Assembly (NCBI RefSeq): GCF_000429025.1 | Contig: NZ_AUBB01000020.1 | Span: forward strand, 124,001-188,000 | Direction: 5' to 3' | Length of the DNA: 64,000 bases | From: Actinospineispora spinosispora DSM 44797 | GTDB lineage: Bacteria; Actinomycetota; Actinomycetes; Mycobacteriales; Pseudonocardiaceae | Part shown: positions 33,301 through 45,300 of the stretch, piece by piece | Position numbering within the stretch: the first letter of the stretch is position 1 | Layout of the letters: every line of letters starts with the position of its first letter | Translations under genes and position numbers: made by a program | The notes under the pieces: generated by a model | Database searches by the model: none | The model's input: the letters and a program-made list of their open reading frames with translations, nothing else | What the model was told of the DNA's origin: nothing

Positions 33301-36300
33301 TCTCACCCTGCGAATGCCCCACCACCGCATCCGGCACCACACCGGCCGCCTGCCACACCGCGGCCAGCGACACCATCACCGCCCACAACGCCGGCTGCAC
33401 CACATCGACCCGGTCGAATTCGGGCGCACCCTCCCGACCAGCCAGTACATCGACGAGCGACCAGTCGACGTACGGCGCCAGCGCCCGTCCGCACTCGGCC
33501 AGGCGGGCCGCGAAGAAGGGGCTGCTCTCGGCCAGCTCCCGCCCCATGCCCGGCCACTGTGAGCCCTGACCCGGGAACACGAACACCAGTGGGGCGGCGC
33601 CGCCGGCCACACCGGTGACCACCGAAGGCGCGGCACGGCTCGCCGCCAGCGCCCGCAGCCCGGCCAGTAGGTCGTCACCGGTGGTGCCGGTGACCACCGC
33701 GCGGTGCTCGAACGTCGACCGGGTGGTGGCCAGTGACCAGGCCACGTCCGTGGGCTCGAGCTCCGGGTGGCTCGTGAGGTGGTCGGTCAGTCGTCGGGTC
33801 TGCTCGAGGAGCCCGGTCCTGCTCTGGCTCGATACCAACCACGCCGAGGCGTTCGACAGCACCGGGGCCGGCTCCGTCGAGGCGCTGTCGGCCGGTTGCT
33901 CGTCGTCGGCCGGGGGTTCTTCGAGGATGAGGTGGGCGTTGGTGCCGCTGATCCCGAACGCCGACACCCCGGCCCGCCGCGGCCTGCCATTCGCCGTCCA
34001 CTCGATGGGCTCGGCCAACAGCTCGACATCCCCGGCCGACCAGTCCACCCGCGGCGATGCGGTCCCCGCGTGCAACGTCGCCGGCAACAACCCGTGCCGC
34101 AACGCCAGCACCATCTTGATCACACCCGCCGCCCCGGCGGCCTGCTGCGCGTGACCGATGTTCGACTTGACCGAACCCAGCCACAACGGCCGGCCCTCCG
34201 GGCGCCCCTGCCCGTAGGTGGCCAGCAACGCCTGCGCCTCGATCGGATCCCCGAGCCGCGTCCCGGTGCCATGGGCCTCCACCGCGTCCACATCGGCGGG
34301 CTCCAACCCCGCACTCGCCAACGCCGCCCGGATCACCCGCTGCTGCGACGGGCCGTTCGGCGCCGACAACCCGTTCGACGCCCCGTCCTGGTTCACCGCA
34401 CTACCGGCCACCACAGCCAGCACCGAGTGCCCGTTGCGGCGCGCGTCGGACAGCCGCTCCAGCACGACCATCCCCGCGCCCTCGGCCAGGCCCATGCCGT
34501 CCGCTTCGGCTGAGAACGCCCTACACCGACCGTCCGCGGCCAGGGCACCCTGCCGGGAGAACCCGACGAACTCGGCGGGGTCCGCGATCACCATCACCCC
34601 ACCGGCCAACGCCAGGTCACACTCACCAGCGCGCAACGCCTGCGCCGCCAGATGCAGTGACACCAACGCCGACGAACACGCCGTGTCCACGGTGACGGCC
34701 GGACCCTCCAGCCCGAGCGTGTACGACACCCGCCCCGAGATCACACTCGTCACGTTCCCGGTCACCAGGTGGCCGGCCGAGTCGTCGTCGAACCCGGACT
34801 GCCCCGCGTACCCCGAGCCGGCCGCGCCGGCGAACACCCCGGTCAGCGAGCCGCGCAGGGACTCAGGGTCCAGCCCGGCGTGCTCCAGCGCCTCCCACGA
34901 GGTCTCCAGCAGCAGCCGCTGCTGCGGGTCCATCGCCAACGCCTCACGCGGGCTGATCCGGAAGAACGCCGGGTCGAAGTCCGCCGCGCCGCTGACGAAC
35001 CCGCCTTCTCCGGTGGCCGAGGCGCCCGCGGTGCCGGGGGCACCGTCGAGCAGCGCGGCGACGTCCCAGCCCCGATCGGTCGGGAACCCGCCGATGGCGT
35101 CCCCACCGGTGGACAGCAGCCGCCAGAACGCCTCGGGGCTGTCCACCTCACCCGGGAAGCGGCACCCCATCCCGACGACCACCACCGGATCGGTCGCCGA
35201 CACCGGAGTCACCCGCGACGCCGCCGTCTCCGATGGTTGGCCGCCCATCAGCTGGGCCACGATCCGGCGGGCGAGCATGACCGGGGACGGGTAGTCGAAC
35301 ACCACCGTCGATGCCAGCTGCAGGCCAGTCGCCTGGTTCAACCTGCCCCGCAGGTCGACCGCGGTGAGCGAGTCGAATCCCATGTCCCGGAACGCCCTGG
35401 CGGCCTCGACGTCCTCGGCCGAACCGTGACCGAGTACCGCCGCCGCGTGGCCGCTGACGAGCTCGGTGACGATCCGCTCGCGCTGCGCCGGTGGTACGCC
35501 GACCAGCCGCTCCAACAGTGCCGCACCGTCCCCCGAGGCCACCACCGGCACCATCGCGTCGGTGGCCACCTGACGAGCTTCGGGGATCTCCGCCAGCAGC
35601 GGCCATGACCGGGCCGCGTTGAACACCGCCGAGAACCTCGGCCAGTCCACGTCCGCAACCGACAGCACGGTCTCGTCGTCGGCAAGAACCTGACCGAGCA
35701 CATCCAGCGCCCGCACCGGGTCCAGCAACCGCAGCCCCTGACGCCGCAACCGCTCCGGGATCAAGCTCAGTGCCCGGTCCGCCTCGGTGTTCGACTCCTC
35801 GAACCGACCACCCGAGCTCCACACCCCCCACGCCACCGACGTCGCCGGCAGACCACGAGCCCGCCGGTTCTCCGCCAACGCGTCCAGGTGCGCGTTCGCG
35901 GCGGCGTACGCGCCGTGCTCACCGACACCCCAGGTGGCCGCGATCGAGGAGAACAGCACGAACGCGTCCAGCTCCCGGTCGGCGGTCAGCTCGTCCAGGT
36001 GCCGCGCGCCGTCGACCTTGGCGCCCAGGGTGAGGGCGAGGTGGTCGACCTCGGTCCGGTCGAGGGTGGTCAGCTCGACCGCGACCGCCCCGTGGATCAC
36101 CGCGCACAGGGCTGGTCCGTGCCGGTCGATCCAGGCCAGCAGTCCGGCGACCGAGGCCCGCTCGGTGACGTCGCAGGCGACCATCGTGACCGCCGAACCG
36201 GCCTCGGCCAGCCGGGCGGCCAGTGCGGCCGCGCCCCGGGTCCCCGGTCCTCCGCGACTCGACAGCACCGCGTGCGGCACGCCGCACCCGGCCAGCCATG

Positions 36301-39300
36301 CGGCCAGGTCGGGTCCGATCGCGCCGCTGGCGCCGGTGAGCAACACCGTGCCGCGCGGCACCCATGTGCCGCGGTCGTGACGACGTCGGGCCGCCCTGGC
36401 GAGCCGCCGGGCCAGCAGGCCCCCTGGCCGGATCGCGACCTGGTCCTCGCCGCCGTCGGCCAGCACCCCGACCAGCCGGGTCATCGCCCGCTCGTCCGGC
36501 ACCGGCGGCAGGTCGACCAGGCCTCCCCACCGGTCCGGGTGCTCCACTCCGGCTGTTCGGCCGAGGCCCCACACCTGGGCCTGCACCGGGCTGGCCAGCA
36601 CGTCACCGTCGCCGGTGCTGACCGCACCCCGGGTGACGGCCCAGAGCGGCGCGTTCATCCCGGCATCACCCAGCGCCTGCAGCAGCGCCAGGGTGCCGGC
36701 GACTCCGGTCGGGACCAATGGTCGAGATGCCAGCGCGGTCTCATCCAGTCCGAGCAGGGACAGGACCCCGGCCGGCGGTGTCGAGCCGAGCGCGTCGTCG
36801 AGCCGGGCGGCCAGCGAGAGCCGGTCCGGATCGGTCGCGGGCAGCTCGACGCGCACGACGTCGGCACCTCGGCCCGTCAGCGTCCGCTCGACGGCAGCGG
36901 CCAGGTCATCGTCGGCCAGGGTGGCCGGCACGACGACCAGCCAGCGGCCGGACAGCACGGCCGGGCCGGGCTCACGCAGGGGTGTCCACGCGATCCGGTA
37001 GCGCCAGTCGGCGGTCAGCGAGTCGTGCTGTTCCCGCTGTCGCCACGACGCCAGCGCCGGCATCACGTCGCGCAGCGTCGTACCGTCCACCGACAGGGTC
37101 CGCGAGAGCCCGTCGAGATCACCGGCTTCGACCGCGGACCAGAACCGGTCCTCGCCCGGTGAAGCACCTCCGCCGTCGACCGCTGCCGGGGTCGGCTTGG
37201 GCCAGTACCGCTGCCGCTGGAACACGTACGTGGGCAGTTCCACCCAGGGCTCGGCCGGGACCACTGCCGGCCAGTCCACCTGGACACCACGTACGTGCAC
37301 CTCGGCCAGTGAGGCCAGCAGCCGCGCCGGGCCGCCGTCGTCGCGCCGCAGCGTCCCGGCCACGATCGGCGACGGACCGTCGGTCGCCTCGGAGTCGGCG
37401 AGGTCCTCCAGCGTCGCTGTGACGGGGGTGGTCAGCACCGGATGCGGCGAAGTCTCGACGAACACCCCGTACCCGGACCTGCCCAGCACCTCGACCGCCC
37501 GACTGAACTCCACGGTGGCCCGAAGGCTGGCGTACCAGTACTCGGCGCCCAGCTCGGGACCGGCCAGGTACTCACCGGTCATCGCCGAGACCATCGGGAG
37601 CCGACCCGCGCGGGGCTCGATCCCGGCAAGCAGGCCCAGGATCTCCTCCCGCAGCCGGTCGACCTGCGGGCCGTGCGAGGCGTAGTCCACCGGCAACAGC
37701 CGCGCCCGGACACCATCGCGCTCACACCCGGCGAGCACCTCGGCCAGCGCGTCCAGGTCACCGGACACCACCGTCGCCGCCGGGCCGTTCACCGCGGCCA
37801 TCGATACCTGCCCCGGCAAGGCGGTGATCCGATCGCGCACCGCCCCGACGGGCTCGGCGACCGACAGCATGCCGCCCCGCCCGGACAGCGCGAGCAGCGC
37901 CCGGCTGCGCAGCGCCACCACCTTCGCCGCGTCCTCCAGCGACAGGATCCCCGCCACCACCGCGGCCGCGATCTCACCCTGCGAATGCCCCAACACGGCG
38001 TCGGGCCGCACGCCGGCCGCCTGCCACACGGCCGCGAGCGACACCATCACCGCCCACAGCGCCGGCTGCACCACATCCACCCGGTCGAACCCGGGCGCGC
38101 CTTCCCGACCGGCCAACACGTCGTCCAGCGACCAGTCCACGAACGGCGCCAGCGCCTGCTCGCACTCGGCCAACCGAGCAGCGAACACCGGGCTGGACGC
38201 CGCCAGCTCCCGTCCCATGCCGACCCATTGCGAACCCTGACCGGGGAAAACGAACACCACCCGGTCCGGGCCGCCCCCGGGTCGGACCGCACCGGTGACC
38301 GCCCCGGCCGAAGGCTCGCCAGCGGCCACGGACGCCATGCCGGACAACAGCTCCGCCCGACCGGCGCCGGTCACGACCGCGCGGTGCTCGAACACCGACC
38401 GCGTGCTCACCAGTGACCACGCCACCCGCGCCACGTCGAGGTCCGCGCGCGCACCGACGAACTCGGTCAGTCGGCCTGCCTGCGCCGCCAACGCCGCGCC
38501 ACCGCGAGCGGACACCAGCCACGCCGTTGTCGTCCCGGTCAACACCGGCAGACCGGCACCCGTCCCGTCCCGGTCGGCCGGATCCTCGGCCGAGGGTTCG
38601 ATTCCCTCGGACGGCACCGGCGGTGCTTCTTCGAGAATGGTGTGCACGTTGGTGCCGCTGACCCCGAACGCCGACACCCCGGCGCGGCGGGGACGGCCGT
38701 TGGCCGGCCAGTCGACCGGCTCGGTCAGCAGCTGCACGTCGCCGGCCGACCAGTCCACGTGCGGGCTGGGCTGCTGGGCGTGCAGGGTGCGGGGCAGCTG
38801 CTCATGACCGAGCGCGAGCACCATCTTGATGATCCCGGCCACCCCGGCCGCGGTCTGGGTATGTCCGATGTTCGACTTCACCGACCCCAACCACAGCGGC
38901 TGGTTCTCCGGCCGGTCCTGTCCGTAGGTCGCCAGCAGCGCCTGCGCCTCGATCGGGTCACCCAGCACCGTCCCCGTACCGTGCGCCTCCACCACGTCGA
39001 CCTCGTCCGTGCGCAACCCGGCGCTCGCGAGAGCGTTCCGGATCACCCGCTGCTGCGACGGCCCGTTCGGCGCGGTCAACCCGTTCGACGCACCGTCCTG
39101 GTTCATCGCACTACCCGCGATGACCGCCAACACCCGGTGGCCGTTGCGGCGGGCGTCGGACAGCCGCTCCAGCACCAGCATCCCGGCGCCCTCGCCCCAT
39201 CCGATGCCATCGGCGTCGGCCGCGAACGCCTTGCACCGCCCGTCGAACGCCATGCCCTGCTGATGGGAGAACTCCGCGAACGCACCCGGTGAGGCCATGA

Positions 39301-42300
39301 CCGCCACGCCGCCTGCCAGTGCCATCGAGCACTCACCCGCCCGCAGCGCCTGGCATGCCAGATGGATCGCCACCAGCGACGACGAGCACGCGGTGTCCAC
39401 CGTCACCGCGGGGCCCTCCAGCCCCAACGTGTAGGACACGCGGCCCGAGATGACCGACGTCAGGCTGCCGATCAGCTGGTAGCCCTCCGTGCCGGCTTCC
39501 TCCGACAGCCCGAGCCCGTAGCCGCCGAAACCGGCGCCGGCGAACACCCCGGTTGCGGATCCCTTCAACGAAGCCGGACTGATACCAGCCCGCTCCACCG
39601 CCTCCCACGCCGTCTCCAACAACAACCGCTGCTGCGGATCCATCGTCAACGCCTCTCGCGGACTAATCCCGAAAAACCCCGGATCGAACTCCGCCGCGTC
39701 ATAGATGAACCCACCCACCCGAGTCGTCGACGCCTCAGCATCCACACCCGCATACAGACCGTCCGAATCCCAACCCCGATCCGTAGGAAACCCCGAAATG
39801 GCATCGGTCCCCGCCACCAACAGATCCCACAACTCCTCCGGCTCCCGCACACCACCCGGGAACCGACACCCCATCCCGACGATCGCAATCGGGTCGTCGG
39901 CGAAAGTTCGGACGGTGACCGGCACCGAGGGTGTGGCCAGGATGCCGAGCAGTTCGGCCCGCAGGAACCGCACGGCATCGGCGGGGGTGGGGTAGTCGAA
40001 GACGAGGGTTGCCGGCAGGGTCAGGCCGGTTGCCGTGTTCAGCCGGCCGCGCAGATCGACGGCGGTGATCGAGTCGAAGCCGAGGTCCTTGAACGGCCGG
40101 TCCGCCGATACCGCGTCGGGCGACGTGTGTCCGAGCACGGCGGCGACCTGAGCCCGCACGAGATCGGTGAGAAGCCGTTCCTGCTCGACCGGGGCCAGGC
40201 CGCTCAGCCTGCGGCCCAGCTCGGTCCGGGCCTCGCCCGGTGTGCCCTCGCCGGCCGGCGGTGGCACGGCCAGGGCCCGGCGGGCTTCAGGCAGTTCGGC
40301 CAGCAGCGGGCTGGGGCGGTGGACGGTGAAGATGGCGGCGAACCGGTCCCAGTCGACGTCCGCGACCGTGACCAGGTCCTCCCCGGCGTCCAGGACCGCG
40401 GCCAGAGCGCCGATCGCCAGGCCGGGGTCCATCTCCCGCAGGCCGAGTCGCCGCAGCACCTCCGCCGCCATGCCGCCGACCATGCCGCCACCGCCCCACA
40501 GTCCCCAGGCGACCGACGTCCCGGCCAGGCCCCGACCGCGGCGGTCCTCCACCAGGGCATCCAGCGCCGCGTTGGCCGCCGCGTAACCGGACAGCCGGGC
40601 GCTGCCCCAGGCCGAGGCCCCGGAGGAGAACACCACGAACGCGTCCAGCGCGCGGTCCGACGTCAGCTCGTCAAGGTGGCCGGCGCCGCCGGCCTTGGCC
40701 CGCAGTACCTCGGCCAGGTCGGCCGGCACCGTGGTGTCGAGCGGGCCGCCGATACCCGCGCCGGCCGCGTGCATGACCGAGCTCAGCGCCGGGCCGTTTT
40801 CATCGATCCAGGTCAACAGACCGGCCGTCTGGGCCCGGTCACCGACGTCGCCGGCCAGCACGGCGACGGCGGTGCCCGCTCCGGCCACCTCGGCGGCCAG
40901 CGCCGCCGCACCCCGCGCGCCCGGGCCGGAGCGGCTGACCAGCACGATCCGACGAGTGCCCCGGTCGGCCAACCAGCGCGCCAGGTGCCCGCCAACGCCG
41001 CCGGTACCGCCGGTGACCAGAACGCTCCCACCGGGCGACCAGGTCAGCGCCGTCCGCTTCGAACGAGGTGCGCGGACCAGCCGTCGGGCGAGGACTCCCC
41101 CGGCACGGATCGCCACCTGGTCCTCGCCGCAGCCGGCCAGTACCGAGGCGAGCCGGTCGGCTGTCCTGGCGTCCCACGTCGGAGGCAGGTCGACCAGCCC
41201 GCCCCACCGGTCCGGGTGCTCCAGGGCGGCCACGCGTCCCAGCGCCCAGGACTGTGCCGGCACCGGGCCGACGGGTACCTCGCCCGCAACGGCGGCGACC
41301 GCGCCGACCGTGAGCACCCACAGCGGCACGTCCACCTCGACGTCGCCCAGTGCCTGGACGAGACCCATCGTCCCGGCGAGCCCACGGGCGACTATCGATG
41401 CGTCGTCCAGCGGCGACACGTCGAGGGCCAGCAACGACACGATCCCGGACACCGCCGGTCCGTCCCCGAGCATGTCGAGAGACCGGGCGATGCGGTCGCG
41501 CAGTGCCAGCCGGCTCAGCTCGTCGGCGGCGATCACGACGACCTGCACGCACGCACCCCGGCCGGTCAGGGCCCGGTGGCATTCGGCGGTCACGGTCTCG
41601 TACGGGGCTCCGGTGGGTGTCACGACCAGCCAGGTACCCGAGAGTGTCGCCGAGCCGAGTGGGGGCAGCGAGCGCCACGTGATGCGGTAGCGCCAGTCGG
41701 CGACAGCGGACTCGCCCTGGTCCCGGCGCCGCCACGCCGCCAACGCGGGCAGCAGCTCCCGCAGGCGGTCACCGTCCACAGCCAGCGTCTCGGCGGCGCT
41801 GTCCACATCGCCCTCGGTCACCGCCGACCAGAATGCGTTCTCACCCTGGGTGGCCCTCGCATCCGCGTCGCGGCGGGCGGCAGAAGTCGGCTCGGGCCAG
41901 TACCGCTGGCGCTGGAACGCGTAGGTCGGCAGCTCGACCCGCCGGCCGACCGGCAACACCGCCGCCCAGTCCACCGCCACCCCGCGCACGTGCGCCTCGG
42001 CCAGCGAGGTCATCAGCCGTGCCGGGCCACCGTCGTCGCGCCGCAGTGTCCCGGTCACCACCGGCGTCCGGCGCGATACCTCGGACCCGTCCTCCGACGG
42101 CAGGGCCTCGAGGGTGTCGGTGATCGCGGCGGTCAGCACCGGGTGGGCGGAGGTCTCGACGAACACCCCGTAGCCGTCGCTGCCCAGCACCTCGACCGCC
42201 CGGCTGAACTCCACGGTCGCCCGCAGGCTGCCGTACCAGTACTCGGCGCCCAGCTCGGGACCGGTCAGGTACTCACCGGTCATGGCCGAGACCATCGGGA

Positions 42301-45300
42301 GCCGGCCCGGTCGGGGCTCGATCCCGGCCAGCAGGCGCAGGATCTCCTCCCGCAGCTGGTCGACCTGCGGGCCGTGCGAGGCGTAGTCCACCGGCAGCAG
42401 CCGGGCCCGGACACCGTCGCGCTCACACCCGGCGAGCACCTCGGCCAGCGCGTCCAGGTCACCGGACACCACCGTCGCCGCCGGGCCGTTCACCGCGGCC
42501 ATCGATACCTGCCCCGGCAAGGCGGTGATCCGATCGCGCACCGCCCCGACGGGCTCGGCGATCGACAGCATCCCGCCCCGGCCGGACAGCGCGAGCAGCG
42601 CCCGGCTGCGCAGCGCCACCACCTTCGCCGCGTCCTCCAGCGACAGGATCCCCGCCACCACCGCGGCCGCGATCTCACCCTGCGAATGCCCCACCACCGC
42701 ATCCGGACGCACCCCGGCCGCCCGCCACACCGCGGCCAGCGACACCATCACCGCCCACAACACCGGCTGCACCACATCCACCCGGTCGAACCCCGGCGCA
42801 CCGTCAGCCCCGGCCAGTACCTCGTCCAACGACCAGTCGACAAACGGTGCCAACGCCGTCCCACACTCGGACAGACGGGCCGCGAACACCGGGCTGGTCT
42901 CGGCCAGCTCCCGGCCCATCCCGACCCACTGCGAACCCTGACCCGGGAACACGAACACCACCGGACCGGAGCCGCCGGCCGTACCCGTCACCACACCCGG
43001 AGCCGGGTCGTCGGCCGCCAGCGCCCGCAACCCGTCGAGCAGCTCCTCAGCGGTGGCACCGGTGACGACCGCACGGTGCTCGAACATCGACCGGGTGGTC
43101 GCCAACGACCAGCCCACGTCGACCCGGTCCAGCTCCGGACGAGCCGCGAGGTGGTCGGTGAGCCGCCGCACCTGCGTCACGAGGCCGGACGCGGTCTGCC
43201 CAGATACGAGCCACGCCGTGATGTCCGGCAGCACCGGCACCCGGGCGGCCGGGTCCTCGGTTGGCGGGTCGGCCGGGGGCTCTTCCAGGATGAGGTGGGC
43301 GTTGGTGCCGCTGATCCCGAACGACGACACACCGGCCCGACGCGGCCTGCCGTTGGCCGACCAGTCCCTCGGCTCGGTCAGCAGTTGAACGTCGCCGACG
43401 CTCCAGTCCACGCTCGGCGACGCGACATCGGCGTGCAGGGTGGCCGGCAGCCGACCGTGGCGCAGCGCCAGGACCATCTTGAGGATCCCTGCCGCTCCGG
43501 CCGCGTGCTGCGCGTGGCCGATGTTCGACTTCACCGAACCGAGCCACAGCGGCCGGTTCTCCGGGCGCCCCTGTCCGTAGGTGGCCAGCAACGCCTGCGC
43601 CTCGATGGGGTCCCCGAGCCGCGTCCCGGTGCCGTGGGCCTCGACGGCGTCCACGTCAGCGGGCTCCAGCCCGGCGTTGGCCAGGGCGGCCCGGATCACC
43701 CGCTGCTGCGACGGACCGTTCGGCGCCGACAACCCGTTGGACGCACCGTCCTGGTTCACCGCGCTGCCCGCGACCACGGCCAGTACGGGGTGTCCGTTGC
43801 GTCGGGCGTCCGACAGCCGCTCCAACACCACCATGCCGGCACCCTCGGACAGACCCATGCCGTCCGCATCGGCCGAGAACGCCTTGCACCGACCGTCCGC
43901 GGCCAGGGCACCCTGCTGGGAGAACCCGACGAACTCGGCAGGGTCGGCGATCACCATCACGCCACCGGCCAACGCGAGATCACACTCGCCTGCCCGCAAC
44001 GCCTGCGCCGCCAGGTGGGTCGAGACCAGCGCCGAGGAACACGCCGTGTCCACGGTGACGGCCGGGCCCTCCAGACCGAGGGTGTAGGACACCCGCCCCG
44101 AGATCACACTCGTCACGTTCCCGGTGATCAGGTGGCCGGCCGAGTCGTTGTCGAACCCGGCCTGTCCCGAGTAGCCCGACGAAGCCCCGCCGACGAACAC
44201 GCCGGTCAGCGAGCCGCGCAGGGACTCAGGGTCCAGCCCGGCATGCTCCAGCGCCTCCCAGGACGTCTCCAGCAGCAGCCGCTGCTGCGGGTCCATCGCC
44301 AACGCCTCACGCGGACTGATCCGGAAGAACGCCGGGTCGAAGTCCGCGGCCCCGCCGACGAACCCGCCCGCACCTGTGGCCAGGTCGGCTGCCGAGGCGG
44401 AGTCGCCGCCCGGGAGCCCGGCAATGTCCCAACCCCGGTCGGCCGGGAACCCCCCGATCGCGTCCCCGCCCTCGGCCAGCAGCTCCCACAACGCCTCGGG
44501 GCCGTCCACCCCGCCGGGGAACCGGCAGCCCATCCCGACGATCACCACCGGATCGGTGCCCGAGACCGGGACCGCGCGCGAGGCCGCCGACGCCACCGTC
44601 TGGGTACCCAGCAGCTGGCCGATGATCTGACGGGCCAGCATCACCGGGGACGGGTAGTCGAACACCACGGTCGAGGGCAGCCGCAGACCTGTCGCCTCGT
44701 TCAGCCGGCCCCGCAGCTCCACCGCCGTCAGCGAGTCGAACCCCATGTCCCGGAACGCCCGCCCCGGCTCGACGGCCGCCGAGGAGGTGTGGCCGAGGAC
44801 GGCGGCGGCGTGGGCGCGGACCAGGTCCGCCACGATGCGCTCCCGCTGCCCGGGCGTCGCCCCCACCAGCCGGCCCACCAGCTCGACCGCCGCACCCGAG
44901 GTGACCGTGGCCGGGCCGGTCGGGCCGGCCCCTGCGTCCTGGGCTTCGGGGATGTCCGCCAGCAGCGGCCACGAGCGCTTGGCGTTGAACACCGCCGCGA
45001 ACCGGGGCCAGTCCACGTCCGCCACGGACAGCACGGTCTCGTCGTCGGCGAGCGCCTGGCCCAGTGCCGCGAGCGCCCTGGCCGGCTCGAGCAGCCGCAG
45101 CCCCTGACGCCGCAACCGCTCCGGGATGACGCTCAGTGCGCGGTCGAGCCCGTCGGAGTCCTGCCCGGTGTTCCACACCCCCCAGGCCACCGACGTCGCG
45201 GGCAGGCCACGGGCGCGCCGGTTCTCGGCCAGTGCGTCCAGATGGGCGTTGGCCGCCGCGTACGCGCCGTGCTCGCCGACACCCCAGATCGCCGCGATCG

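Larger units (their letters stand above)
35250..39897 (-). other. PKS module m6: KS-AT(methylmalonyl)-KR(A2)-ACP
   Basis: KS Cys codon 39386-39388; it carries MNQDGASNG and GGFIYDAAEFD, shared with the KSs of m8 and, in part, m13. AT GHSQGE near 37971-37989, YASH near 37671-37690. KR: TGASGAIG near 36316-36342, IHGAVAVEL, Tyr codon 35906-35908 in WGVGEHGAY: Trp at minus 8, His at minus 3, A2 type. ACP GFDSLTAVDL, Ser at 35369-35371. Confidence 0.9.
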
